Shown: piece by piece, positions 10,657 to 21,845 of the stretch | Layout of the letters: each line of letters starts with the position of its first letter | How positions within the stretch are numbered: the stretch's first letter is position 1 | NCBI GenBank assembly: GCA_014529385.2 | Contig: CM043959.1 | Location: 87,792,529-87,856,528, forward strand | Reading direction: 5' to 3' | Source of the DNA: Adiantum capillus-veneris | Taxonomy: Eukaryota > Streptophyta > Polypodiopsida > Polypodiales > Pteridaceae | Length of the DNA stretch: 64,000 nucleotides | Translations under genes and position numbers: made by a program | The notes under the pieces: generated by a model | Databases searched by the model: none | What the model was told of the DNA's origin: nothing | The model's input: only the letters and a program-made list of their open reading frames with translations

Positions 10657-10657
<1 letters not shown>
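9235..10657 (+). other. Unassigned, partly GC-rich sequence
   Basis: No gene is recognisable. The block 9500-9960 is C-rich, with one 103-codon plus-strand frame (9403-9714) that resembles nothing I know. It contains two ACGTG cores, GACACGTGGAC near 9772 and GCCACGTGTCC near 9895, which are G-box/ABRE-like but unsupported by a neighbouring gene. 10030-10250 is AT-rich with repeated GTTAAATGTAGTA-like words. Confidence 0.4.

Positions 10658-10724
<67 letters not shown>
10658..10724 (+). repeat. (GA)n microsatellite
   Basis: A 67-bp perfect GA dinucleotide run. Confidence 0.97.
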
Positions 10725-10727
<3 letters not shown>

Positions 10728-10750
10728 ATTACCCCCCAAATCACATTGGC

Positions 10751-11022
10751 ACACACACACAAAGATACATACGCATGAGGGGGTGCACACACACGCACAC
10801 ACACAAAGGTACAGGGTGCGCACACACACACAAAGTACATGCATGTAGAGAGGGGTGTGCATGTGCGCACACACACACACAAACACAAACACACATATTG
10901 ACACAATAATGCATACCTATGCATACAAACTTGCATTCCACAACATGTTGAACACATTTACACGCATGCATAGCTCTATACATCTTGGGTTGCACACACA
11001 CCCACACCCACACCCACACCCA
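10751..11022 (+). repeat. Interrupted (CA)n region
   Basis: CACACA blocks alternate with CGCACA, CATGCA and CCCACA variants over about 270 bp. The apparent open frames on both strands here are products of the repeat. Confidence 0.85.
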
Positions 11023-11029
11023 CCTACAT

Positions 11030-11558
11030 GCAAAGATATGCACGCATCTTGATCTTTTTTATTTTAATTTATTGATTGAGAACATAATTTTATCAATTAC
11101 TTATAGTTACCTATTTTGTCTTGATCAATTTATATAAGTAGTTCAGATTGCTTAGAACAGAAATGCAAACATTACTTTGTCGAGAACAAAAGTTAAAAAT
11201 CTTTATAGATACTAAAACAAAAGAAAAAGGGATAGAATTATATAGATATAGGGAACATAAATCAGAAGAAAATTGAGAGAATGTATAGACACAAAGTAAA
11301 CATAGGGAGATGTAGAAGAGAGATAAAAGGAGACAGAGATATTGGTATAAGCTTTTATAGTGACAAAGGTCATCATGATGAACTATCAAGAACTCTTTGC
11401 ATAAGAGTATTATCAAGAATGATCTTGTCAATGGCAAATAATTGCTCATTGAATCTATACTAAGGATAAAGAGGGAGGGAATTCCGGATCCCCTTCCTAC
11501 CACGCGTCAGAACCTGCTTCGACTGGCGGGTGTGGCCTGCAGCTCCGGGAGCACAGTG

Positions 11559-11561
<3 letters not shown>
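11030..11561 (+). other. AT-rich sequence, nothing recognised
   Basis: A minus-strand frame of 130 codons (11111-11503) is rich in Leu, Ser and Tyr because of base composition. It has no domain and I do not treat it as a gene. Confidence 0.4.

Positions 11562-11608
<47 letters not shown>
11562..11608 (+). repeat. (GA)n microsatellite
   Basis: A 47-bp GA run, directly followed by a copia gag shard. Confidence 0.95.
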
Positions 11609-11611
<3 letters not shown>

Positions 11612-11629
11612 GCAAAGCCGCCGGCTATA

Positions 11630-11745
11630 CTAGTCTCTTTAAGAAATGCATCCATATCATCCTCTTTGTACATAACCTTGAACTCTAGCTTCTTACATAA
11701 GTAAGCAGTTTTTGCCATTAGGGCCTCCATCCAAAAATGATGGTA
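11630..11745 (-). pseudogene. Shard of family A gag
   Basis: The minus strand encodes EALMAKTAYLCKKLEFKV and MYKEDDMDAFLKE. These match the family A gag segment ASRNEAKIALLRKELESK...HEEDDMDTFLA in A6 (near 30530-30615). Only about 40 codons remain. Confidence 0.65.
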
Positions 11746-12619
11746 GGTCCTCCCAATTTTGGGAAGGAGGTGAATTAAGGAGAATCTGGAAAGATCCTCC
11801 CAAGGCTTAAGGGGAAGCTTAAGGGGAAAAGTTGATAAAGCCAAAGATCTGGAGAGATGGCAGATGGATGGAGAGATAGATTGTTGGAGATTTTTTTATC
11901 TTTATTCTTTTGACAATTAGTGATTTTCTGAGCTTTATTCGTTTTGCCAGGCAGCACAGCACGAGCGGGAGCAATCGAAATCATGTGCACAAGAGAGATT
12001 GTAGCAGCGCGAGGGAAGACGAAGCAGTTTGCAGCAGCTGATTTGGGTGCAATAGCTTTACTTTTGAGGGACTGCTTCTTTGCTTGCAGGGTATTGGACG
12101 CATTTCATGCAGGCTTTGCCTAGGCAACATGCAAGAGGGCGAGGGCGATCAGAGAGAGGGATTTGTGCCATGGCATGCAGATGAATGAGAGAGAGAGAGA
12201 GAGACTACAGGCCACGACAGGACTCCGAGTGGAGGCCACTAGAGAGAACGATCTGTGTGTAGTAGGAGGCGAGTATGAGGAGGTAGGGCTTTCGAAGACG
12301 GAGCTGCAGCAAGGAAGGTGAGCCGAGGGGTGGAGGTTCTCCGTGGTCTTGAGAAGGGAGATGCAGGCAGGGCTCGAAGCAATAGAAGAGCTAAGCAGAG
12401 GTAGAAGGGCGCTCTGTGCGTGCGTGGGAACAGGGGAGACATGGCATGGCGATGCTTTTGCCAGCTAAGCGAGAGAGGAATGGGAGACGGAATCTATCCA
12501 GATTCCAGTTAATTAAAAGACGTAGACCGAGTAGGAGCAGTATGTCCCATGCCTCTTTTTGAATTTGTGTTGAGAAAATGTGTGAAATAATAAAATGATC
12601 AACAAAAATTATAATCAAC
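11746..12619 (+). other. Unassigned sequence
   Basis: Purine-rich, with short GA runs (about 12187-12203). I find no open frame with recognisable content and no element ends. Confidence 0.4.
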
Positions 12620-12800
12620 ACATGAGGTTATGCATCCTTAACGTCCCAACGTGCTTGCTCAACAGTAAGCAAAATAACTCTAAAAGCGGAACTTCTAAAA
12701 CCTGCACCATCAACCTAGTCTTACAACATAACCCGACACAATGTTCCAAATTTCCTTTGCAGCAAGGACATGATGTATCATGTATGTCCAAATGGGATAG
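12620..12800 (-). pseudogene. Shard of family A gag
   Basis: The minus strand reads as gag with stops: W-TYMIHHV-AAKEIWNIV corresponds to MWAYMMQHVLVSKGVWNVV of A6. ARWDVKDA-like sequence lies at the other end (near 12630-12665). It lies head to head with the plus-strand LTR that starts at 12805. Confidence 0.6.
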
Positions 12801-12804
12801 TTTT

Positions 12805-12972
12805 TGTTACCATATATGTGTTAGTGATGTGTGTGAACACATTTAGGACCGTTGGGTACTTTTTCCCTCACTAGGAAATTTTTTGCTTGGTGCATGGTAT
12901 ATATGCCCATCACTCTAGGTATAACTTATCTTTCTATTTATGCACTATATAGTACACTCTTTGTTGTGTGCA
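12805..12972 (+). repeat. Truncated 5' LTR of A2
   Basis: TGTTACCATATATGTG starts the LTR. The match to other family A LTRs ends at GTTGTGTGC and continues at AGGATGCGTCC, which in A6 lies after the primer site. The LTR end and the primer site have therefore been lost by a deletion with a 2-base GC overlap at the junction. Confidence 0.8.
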
Positions 12973-13266
12973 GGATGCGTCCTCCCGGGCAACATGGCCA
13001 ACACCTCCCTACTCGCTTTCTTCGAATTGAGTGAGCTTTGGTGAACGCCAACGGGTCAAGTGCTCGGCATTTTGATTCGAGCTCATTTTGCCCTTCATTC
13101 TACTACAAGCAGTACTTGCATGCAATTTCGTCCTTTTGTGTGGAATTCTTGTCAGATATTTTTTGCATCTTACATCATTCTTTGGGTTGTGCTACATATC
13201 ACATATTAGTCCTACTTGGTGTTTCCTCTTTCTGAGCATTTTACACATCAAATGCACTCACTTACC

Positions 13267-13910
13267 ATGGGTGACAATAGCACATAGGTTTTCAAGATGT
13301 TTGCTACTGAGGACAAAATGGATGGGGATAACTACTCAATGTGGGCTTGCATGATGATGCATGTATTTGTCTCAAAGGGCGTTTGCAATATTGTGCAGGG
13401 CATTGATGGACGACCACCTTTCGTGGATACAAGGTCTATTGAGGATGTTGCAGGTCCTAGCAGGTCTGTTGTTGCTACAATTATTTTGCCTATAGCTGAG
13501 CAATCTCGTTGGGATATCAGAGATGCATGGGCTCATGCATTGATTGCATTACTTTTGAAGTGCACTATTACTCCTCACATTTGCTTATCAAAATTAGCAA
13601 AATAGGTTTGGGATATTCTGACCTATCTTTATGCAAGTCGCAATGAGGCTAAAATTACATTACCGCAATTATGTAAGAGGAAAATGACATACTTTTCTTG
13701 CTTGTATCAAGGATATCTATGAGAAACTCAATTCTGCAGGTGAAGTTATTTCTGATAGTTCACTTATGCAAACTATTTGCGATGTGTTGCCCCACTCTTA
13801 CCAGATTTTTGCTAGTACTTTGCGACTTATGACCCAAGGAAACCAGCTTGATGCATTATGCACATTGCTATTACAAGAGTCATTTTCAAGAAAGAACAGG
13901 GCTAAATAGT
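13267..13910 (+). pseudogene. gag of A2, first part
   Basis: ATG at 13267 (MGDNS) is followed by a TAG five codons later. The frame then reads as family A gag: MDGDNYSMWACMMMHVFVSKGV, QSRWDIRDAWAHALIALLL, and YASRNEAKI near 13632. After that it carries frameshifts and stops. It ends where element D inserted, in the stretch that in A6 is CAGGACAGTGTGC. Confidence 0.8.
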
Positions 13911-14084
13911 TGTTAGGGTAAGCCCAACTTGTGGCACCATATGGGAAAGTCCTCTAGCCACCTAGGAAAGATGATGTGATGACATGGTCCAATAGTAAAA
14001 GGATACAACCTCTCTAGACAATGATTGTAAAATGATAAATCTATTTAAGAGGCTATTTTATAATGAATCATTGCACTTTGAGCA

Positions 14085-14161
<77 letters not shown>

Positions 14162-14303
14162 CTTTCTCTTAGCATAACCTAACCATGCTTTCCATCTCTT
14201 TAACCCCGATCCTAATCCTAACACCAAGCTAAGGCTTCACCCACCATAGCCTAATGCTAATCCATTGGTGATTAGGGAGCACGTTTCCACATCTAACCCA
14301 ACA
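13911..14303 (+). repeat. 5' LTR of element D
   Basis: TGTTAGGGTAAGCCC to CTAACCCAACA. It contains a (CT)n tract (14089-14126) followed by (GT)n (14127-14159). Confidence 0.9.
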
Positions 14304-14305
14304 AG

Positions 14306-14317
14306 TGGTATCAGAGC
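14306..14317 (+). other. Primer-binding site of element D
   Basis: TGGTATCAGAGC begins two bases after the LTR end and matches initiator tRNA-Met exactly. Confidence 0.88.
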
Positions 14318-16188
14318 CGATGATTTCATACCTAAGCCTATCGCTCAACTATTCTCTATTTTCATTACCTGTCTTGATAATCCCAATCCCTAATCACCAC
14401 TTGGGCACAAGCATGCTCCACTACCCTTTCGAGATTAGGTGAGGAGGAACTCACATTTCACATTGTTTTCTTGCATTGATTTTAGATTCGCATTGCGTGT
14501 GTGTGCAATTTCAACTATTGTGCTTCTTTGTGTTTATTTTTCAACTTGCTTTACAGCACCATCACTCTCATTATAGGCATACTTGCTTTGTGAAATTTGT
14601 GTGCGCGCGAAGCTCTTTCTAATGCCTTTCCATATAGCTTCCAAGTGCAAAATTTGCCCAAGATTTGATCCTTTGATTGTGTATGTGAAATCTTTGTGTT
14701 TACAGTTTTTAAATCCTACTTAACCTCTGAATTTAGAGATCAAATCTAGTCAACCTCTATATCTAGGTCTGTGTTGTGGGTGTGTGAGTCTGTATGTGTG
14801 GAGGCAAGTCAAAGCCGTTTGTGAACCTCCTATTTATAGGATCTAAAGGAGGCCTCAAACTAAAGAGGGGCACCCACTTGCCCAAGGGCCACTCGACGGA
14901 TTTGAAAAGGGGCGCTCAAGCCCAATTTAAAAGTAGCTTTGAGTTCGACAAAATTGTCGTCGATCGTCCACGCATAAAAATCATTGTTCGATGGATCTTC
15001 AAGGGATTCTTCTCACTGTGATTGACCTGACTACGTGCTTGCCTTCTGCTTCAATCGATTGGCAGTGGACATCACCCGAGTGATGAGCTATAGTTAAGAT
15101 TGTTTTTGGGTCTGCCCTTAATGGGGCCCCCTTCCCATGGCCTACTTATCCAAAGACAACCCCAAATCCTCCCTAAGGACGTTCTCCCACGTTCCTAGCC
15201 TCATATGTTGAGATCTCTTTTTCTTGAAGATAAAACCCATAATCGTCGAGCCTATCTTCTGGGCCCTGTTTCCATAGCTAGTCGTTGGTAGCCAATCATC
15301 AACAGCACCCAAAAGCTCATTTTGGCACTGCCAAGTCACCTTCCAAAGCCCCAAAGTCCAAGTTGTCTAAGGGTCCAATCTCATGGGTATTCAACGCAGC
15401 CCTCTATTAGATGCTATTTCCCGCAACAAAGGGAGATTTTTGATGCAAAGTGCTTACAATGAGAATTATATTCAAGGAAGGATTAAGCAAGCTCAAAATC
15501 AATTGTTGTGAAGAGGTGCTTCTCAGAAGAGAAGAGTGACTTCATACTTAGTCAAAATTTTGTAAATTCCCTTGAGGATTTGCTTGCACAAAACTCTTCA
15601 TACAATATCTGACACACATGATTGCACACTTGAAATGTATGCTTACACATCAGTCGTTAAGGATTACTTTATGATTATCCAAACCTATGTAAGGGGATTA
15701 GACACTACCATGATACATGGTAAGACATTCCTCATAAGGCATCACATTAAGTGCACACACAAACTCACAACACATTATATTTATGTGTGTTTTGCACTAT
15801 TGAAGATGGAGATTGCATCTTCAACATAATGGAACATTGAATATTGACGATAAAGATGATGAAAACAAATGACAATGACAACCACATGAAGACAGTTTTG
15901 AAGAGGACACACATAACGACCTCTTCACACAAAATGAATGAATAATTTTGTACTACCTAGGACTATTAGTGAACCTACTAAGTCTCACTTGTGAACCATA
16001 GTGATGAATCCAATTGATAACCACTATGATGTATCATGGGACATTGACCATGGTGATGAATTAAATTGAACCGCCATGATGTATCACGCAAATGAATCGT
16101 GTTAGCTTAGGAGTACACCATGACATGAATACATAAGCCAAAACACATGACATCTTTGTAAAACCGAGAGTTTGGCTTAAGGGGGCTA
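14318..16188 (+). other. Internal non-coding region of element D
   Basis: About 1.9 kb with only short frames. The longest (14794-15021, 75 codons) is basic and unrecognised. The final 13 bases are the polypurine tract. I see no zinc knuckle, protease, integrase or RT motif. Confidence 0.6.
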
Positions 16189-16376
16189 TGGTTAGGGTAA
16201 GCTCAACTTGTGGCACCATATGGAAAATCCCTCTAGCTATCCAGGAAAGATGATACGATGACATGGTCCAATAGAAAAAGGATGCAACCTCTCTAGACAA
16301 TGATTGTAAAGCATTAACCTATTTAAGAGGTTATTTTTTAATGAATTGTTGCACTTTGATCATTATCATTGTGTCT

Positions 16377-16411
<35 letters not shown>

Positions 16412-16584
16412 GTGTGTGTGTGTGTGTGTGTGCGCGCGCGCTCTTGCTCTTGGCATAACCTAACCTTAATTTCCATCTCTCTAACCCTAACCCTAACACC
16501 ATGGTTAAGCTAAGACTTCATCCACCATAGCCTAATGCTAAGCCATTAATGATTAGGGAGCACGTTTTTGCATCTAACCCAACA
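16189..16584 (+). repeat. 3' LTR of element D
   Basis: It matches 13911-14303 with scattered differences. The CT tract (16380-16409) is shorter and the GT tract runs on into CG repeats (16433-16441). Confidence 0.9.
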
Positions 16585-16829
16585 ACAATGTGCAACTGAG
16601 CAGGCTTTTCTTGTTGCTCAAAGAGGAGATGGTAATAGCAATGCAGCCACTTCTCATTGTTCTTCTGCGTGTAGAAGATCACCTATGTCTAGTGCTTCTA
16701 TTGGCAACAACTCGTATAGAAACAACAACTCGTCTGGAAATTTTGGTGAAAAAGTAAAGAATAATATTTAAGAAATTTATGGTTATGGTTGAAAATGTAC
16801 AGTGCCATATACATCGCAAGCAAAATGGT
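16585..16829 (+). pseudogene. A2 gag continuation and integrase shards
   Basis: The sequence resumes exactly where gag was cut (TGTGCAACTGAGCAGGC, A6: TGTGCAGTTGAACAGGC), passes through the Asn/Ser/Gly-rich linker, and then jumps. GGTTGAAAATGT and CAGTGCCATATACATC..CAAAATGGT match two separate points of the A6 integrase (near 32010 and 32125-32155). At least two internal deletions have therefore compacted it. Confidence 0.65.
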
Positions 16830-17061
16830 TGTTGGAAATAGGGTCGCAAGGAAACACACACACAGCTTGGAGAAGACAAAGGAATCTCAAGGCACACAAT
16901 AGAGAGTAGTATTGTTTAGTGCACAATGGAAAGATAAGTTAGCCCTAGAATGATGGATGTCTATACAATGCATGAGGCAAAAAACCTCCCAGTGAGGGAA
17001 AAAATGCCTTGGTGGTCGTAAGTGTGTTCACACACATCACTACCACATATGTATGGTAACA
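16830..17061 (-). repeat. 3' LTR of A3
   Basis: Plus orientation TGTTGGAAATAGGG to GTATGGTAACA, about 232 bp. AATCCCCC, the inverse of the purine tract, follows it. Confidence 0.9.
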
Positions 17062-17119
17062 AATCCCCCTTGATGCGGTGAACAAGAGCTGACACATAGA
17101 GTATAGGGAAGTGCCATGC

Positions 17120-17965
17120 CTTGAGGACATGATTAGTCCACAAATGAGAGTAATCCCAAAGCTTTGAGAAAAGCTTCAAACTTCTCATGAGACAATGCCT
17201 TGGTCTTCTTGTGTTGGCACATAAGTCAAGCTGAGAGCTCTCCCTAACATAGTGATAATTCACCTCAATGTGCTTTGTGCAAGCATGAAAAATTGGGTTT
17301 CTCACAACTGCCAATGCACTCTAACTGTCAGTGTAGATGATCTTGGCAGTATCCTGTCAAACACCCAAATAAGCCATAAGGTGTCTGAGCCATACTCACT
17401 CAATTGTAGCTATGAAGACATCCCATGTACTTAGCCTCACAATTGGAAGTGGCCATAGTAGGTAGCTTCTTGCTCAACCATGATATGCATGAACTACCGA
17501 GCATGAAACAAAAACCACTCATGGACACTCGTGTGTCATAACAACCAACCCACTTTGAGTTTGAAAAAGCATGTAAACCTGACGACAATGATCCCCCCTT
17601 AGGATAAAACAACCCAAGATGTAAAGTGCCACTCAAGTAGAGAAAAATCCTCTTGACAACCTGCCAATGCTAAGACCCTAGGCTATGCATAAATTTGCTC
17701 AATTGTGAGACTGTGAACTGAATATTTGACCTCATATTGTATACATAAATAAGGCATTCAACAAAAATTTGGTAAAGAGTGACTGGTAGGATCACCAGCA
17801 TCATGAAGACTCAACTTCAAATCTGTTTCCATGGGAGTGGCAATAGGCTTGCAGTCCTCAAGTCCAAACTTACGTAGCAATGTCTCAATGTAACCTGTTT
17901 GACACAAGGCAATACCACCATCACATTGCTTATACTATATGCCCAACTAACGATGCAACAACCCC
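17120..17965 (-). pseudogene. RNase H and RT end of A3
   Basis: The minus strand encodes the RT thumb region (METDLKLSLHDAGDPT-like, near 17780-17840), SGTLHLGLFYPKGGSLS (17636-17580), FMLGSSCISWLSKKLPT, and NPIFHACTKHIEVNYHYV (near 17300). Stops and frameshifts interrupt it several times. It is the same family as A1 and A6. Confidence 0.8.
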
Positions 17966-17972
17966 AAATCTT

Positions 17973-20900
17973 TGCACCCATATCAAGTCATCCACTCGTA
18001 TGGTGGTTGGTAGATCCATAGTAAATCTCATAGAGATATTGCACATGTGGTGCAAAATGCTTCGTAAGCTATCAATTTCATGAATTTGCATGCCGCTCCA
18101 AGTAAACCTTTGCTTAACACTAGGGACCATAACACCTAGTGTGCATGCCTTTAGCAAAAACAAACTTGAACCTACATTTTCATGATTTTAATTGCCAATG
18201 TGTATGGTGAATGTTATTCTTATAGCACTCTGATAAGATGACAAATTACAATGGATAAATAGCCCAATGTAATCACTTGAAAGCCTTGCTAAATCGTTGG
18301 ACCATAATTGACTGTGAAAAATAATCACATCTAGGTACCAACCATGAAACATTTTCATTAATAGAGCATAGCATTGCTATAAGTGTAAGCAACCATTTGT
18401 CTATGTTGTTTACAATACTTGCAACCTCAACAAGTCTGTACTTAGTACCCGACAATTTTTTGTCACTAAAATTGTTCTCAATACTGTGTGTTAAAATGGT
18501 CAAACAAACGGATGTGACCAGCACCTAAGGACTCTATTGCGACACATCATTAGGAAATAGGAATTGGTGTCAGTCTTAGAGACTCCTATTCTCCACATAT
18601 GAAATATGTCTTAAAAAATGATGTCAGGAAAAGTGACATCTAAGAAGCACTAGATGTACTTGTGTGTGGAGGTAACTGTAAACACTCTACGACATGAGTG
18701 AGAGGAACCATCGTTATCCTTGCTCCACACTGGCTAAATTGAGCTCCATGAGTTCCTAGACCACGTTTCTCCTCTTGTGACAACATGTGCCAAATAAAAC
18801 TCTATCATGTAGGTCCTTAACTGCATAATGCATAAATGTAATTTGGGACACTACGGCTTGAAATAATTTGCTCCTACATGACCGTGTCATGTCTCTCGAG
18901 AGAAAAATGGATGAAAGTGTAGAAGCATATTCATCCTACTCAGAAGAAATGAATCAAAACATATTCAAAAATAAAACCAAATCAAATGCGTACCTGGACA
19001 TTGAACATAGTGTTCACTTAACCTAGTCAAATTCACATGACCAAATCTCCCACTTGAAAAGGCCTGGCAACACTAATTGAAAGATTAGTGAAAATTGAGT
19101 AGTATTGCATTGGTAACCTTGGGTGTTGCCTTTGCAATCGAAACCCCTTGGTACCATGTCTAAAAGTGATTGAAATCAATTTTGGAAGTTGAACTTGTCC
19201 ACTATCCCTTGGTAGTTTATAGACTTCTTTCCAAGTACAATTGTAATGAGATTAACATGTGACCCTCAACACCTACGGAGTAATTTGGTATAAAATGGGT
19301 CATATCCCTAAAAGTACCACTCATATAGCCACAATTAGTGGTATATATTCAACAACATATCTTTATAAGTTGCAATTGTATTCACAACTAGATCTACACG
19401 AGACTTGAAATTATGTAACCTTGAATTCTTGTGGACGGTCGTGTTGTTTGAAAAATTATGCTCATCTATACACCATGGTATAGATAAGCTTATATGAGTC
19501 TAAGATCGTTAAAAACTCAACTTGATTTGCGCACTAAAAGTACGCAGTGCAAAAATGACACCTAGACAATCATTTATGGCAAGACTCTTGCTTGTCCATT
19601 AGAGGAAATCGAAACCCAACTGGGTAGGTTTGTTCAATCTTTAGAGTAATCCTTGATGGATTACAACCAGATGGATCTTAGCCATTCCAAAAAAGATGGC
19701 TCATAGCCCTTCAAAAACAGATGGCTCTTAGCTCGTTCTTGTACCATACCGATGTAGAAGATGTAGTAAAAATATACCTAATTCCATTATTCCTTCAGAA
19801 ACAGAGGAAAGATATATATATAGAGAGAGAGTGAGAGGGAGAGCATGTTGTGCTGAGGAAAACCCCCTAACCTACAATGGTGTGTGCCCCTTGCATATGC
19901 ATATGTTGCCTATCATGTAGCTTATTGTATAAGCATACAATAAACCTTGCTTCACATAAGTACTCATGGAGTTCTTGTGCTCATAGCCAAGTGATACTCT
20001 TGCTAATTGATAGATGTCATAGCAAAAGAAAGTCATCCTTGTCGATCATTTGTAAATAATTGACCTTGTCTAATTGTAGATCTTATTGAGAAGTAGAAAA
20101 ATACTTGCAAGTTGTGTAGCTCATACCTACTTGGCTTGATTACTATTGTCATTGACCGTATAGATTTGTCTTGATCAACGAAAGCATAGAAAAACATTGC
20201 CTAGAAGCCATGTCCTAGCAAAAATTCCAAGCCAAAACTCGAAACCTAGAGAGACTCCTGTCAGCTTCCTAAACTGGAACAAAAGGCGGCCATGTCGAGC
20301 ACGTGCATCCTTCATCGAGTCTAGCAACAGGCCGTGCCAATCTCCATGAGATTTTAAAGCATTGCTACTTGTCCTTGCCTTTGCATCAAAATTTAACCTC
20401 TAATGAGCATAGTCTATCGAGATATTCAGGAGAACCGCCATGCTTCTGATTGAGACTGTTTTGTATGCAAGTCATGCTTGACTCAAAAATTGTCATTCAT
20501 AATTGCAGACCCTTGATTATATAATTCATTTGGCCAATGACTATGCTCATAGCCATTTAAGATATCACATGCCATGCATGAAAAACTTTCAAGACATGTT
20601 GTACATGCTTGATCATGTCAATGATTGACAAGTAATCGACCTTGTCAAGTTGCATGCCTGAGAAAAAGCATAAAAATCACTTGCAATTAATTATTATAAT
20701 TGCAATGATAAAGTGTACCTCAAATTGCCCAATGTTGAGGGCAAATATCTCCAGAGAATGAGTTGTCATGCTTTGCCTAACCACAAGAACTTGTTGGACA
20801 CATGCAGCCTTTGCTTGTCGTGCTTTTAATGCGGAGAGATCTACGAGATTCAATGATTTCACAATTGAAAACATTAAAGTCAACTTTCTTATCAACTCTT

Positions 20901-21684
20901 ACTAGCCTGTTTTGAGCAACTTGGGTACTTGCAAAACTATACGACCTTCTTTGTAATCTTGATTCCCTTACTGTCAACATCTTGCATGTTGCATAACCAT
21001 GCATGCCAAGGTTCTCATATCAAGATCCTTGGGAAAACTTGGTCGTAGTCTTATTTGTGGTCCTACCATGTTGGCTCATAGCCTTGTTGATTCTCTATAC
21101 TAAATCTCAAGCCATGCTTAAGTGCATACGACCTTGTTGTAACCTTGCTAAAACCTTCATATCGAGAGCGCTCCATGCCAAAGGATATGGCCTTGTCAAT
21201 CCGCAAATTTTAGATTTTTTTAAAATTCTCCAAAATTGCTTGCAATTTTTTGCTTGATGGGGATAGCCCCATTATGGGAAACGCCTCCCAATGTAATTAA
21301 ATTGGCCATAACCATACCCTAAATGGGCGCTCAATATGAAACCTGGTGCAAGCTTGAGCGATAACGACAATGAAGTAGAACACATAGTAAAAATCATTGG
21401 CAGCCATCACAAGGTTGCCCACTTACCCATGGTGCAGAGTTGAAAATCGTCCAACTTGTTAGGGTGCTCCCTTGTGGAGCCACAATCCTAGCAAACAGCC
21501 AACCTCGTTCTACCTCCTTCCTCCATGCAAGCTTGTATTCTTGCACTGCTCCTTGGCTTGTTAATCCCACCATGGCTTCCTTTGTGTGTGTGTGTGTGAG
21601 GAGGAGGAGAGAGATGTGGCATGCATTCACATACAAGCAAGAGCCTTCATGACCACCCTTCCTCTCTCTGAGCTCTGATACCAT
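17973..21684 (+). other. 3.7 kb of unassigned sequence
   Basis: No transposon domain, LTR pair or host exon is recognisable on either strand. All open frames are under 85 codons. The minus-strand frame 17930-18163 (RFTWSGMQIHEIDSLRSIL) is the most protein-like, but I cannot name it. A (TA)(GA) patch lies near 19815-19835. The right end is the interior of the LTR element whose primer site is at 21672-21684, so part of this block may be its body. Confidence 0.35.
21672..21684 (-). other. Primer-binding site, orphan element
   Basis: In minus orientation it reads ATGGTATCAGAGC, next to the proposed LTR end at 21685. Confidence 0.6.
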
Positions 21685-21845
21685 TGTAAGATAGAGGGAA
21701 GATAGGATTGCAAATAAACACCCAATCATCCCTATATATGTGCCCTTGGTCCTATTTCTCTTAGCTATATATAGACCCCTATACTGCAAGTGTGTTCGAA
21801 ACTTTGCTAGGGTCGTGCCCTCCTAGTCTTACCCTTGGTAGGACA
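21685..21845 (-). repeat. Candidate orphan LTR
   Basis: A 161-bp block, TGTAAGATAGAGG to GGTAGGACA in plus orientation, has TG...CA ends. It adjoins a primer site on its left and contains CTATATATAG (near 21765-21775), which could serve as a TATA box for leftward transcription. No partner LTR was found to the left, so the assignment is tentative. Confidence 0.4.

Larger units (their letters stand above)
13911..16584 (+). mobile_element. Element D: non-coding LTR retrotransposon
   Basis: LTRs of 393 bp (13911-14303) and 396 bp (16189-16584) flank 1.9 kb. A standard primer site (14306-14317) and a polypurine tract (TTAAGGGGGCTAT, about 16176-16188) are present. No gag or pol sequence is recognisable inside, so this is a LARD- or TRIM-like non-autonomous element. 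It sits in the gag of A2. Flanks are ATAGT (13906-13910) and ACAAT (16585-16589). The uninterrupted A6 gag has ACAGT at this place, so both copies of the duplication appear to have lost one base by transition. Confidence 0.85.
12805..16829 (+). mobile_element. Family A copy A2, broken and split by element D
   Basis: It starts with a truncated family A LTR (12805-12972), runs through leader and gag to 13910, is interrupted by element D (13911-16584), resumes at 16585 with the next gag bases, and ends at 16829 against another family A LTR in the opposite direction. Everything after a few integrase shards is missing. Confidence 0.8.
16830..17972 (-). mobile_element. Family A copy A3, 3' part only
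   Basis: A minus-strand family A LTR (16830-17061) is followed by RNase H and the end of RT up to about 17972, where similarity stops abruptly. No second LTR or target duplication is visible. Confidence 0.82.

Noticed and set aside
10640-11043. Long open frames on both strands through GA and CA repeats
   Set aside because: Dinucleotide repeats give open frames in several phases. The predicted proteins are Arg-Glu, Leu-Ser or Cys-Val repeats with no other content. The same applies to frames at 45401-45789, 55220-55539, 56668-57042 and 57839-58245.
16480-16502. Telomere-like CCCTAA words (TAACCCTAACCCTAACACC)
   Set aside because: Only two and a half units, inside the 3' LTR of element D; the other LTR has a diverged version, so it is LTR sequence and not an interstitial telomere.
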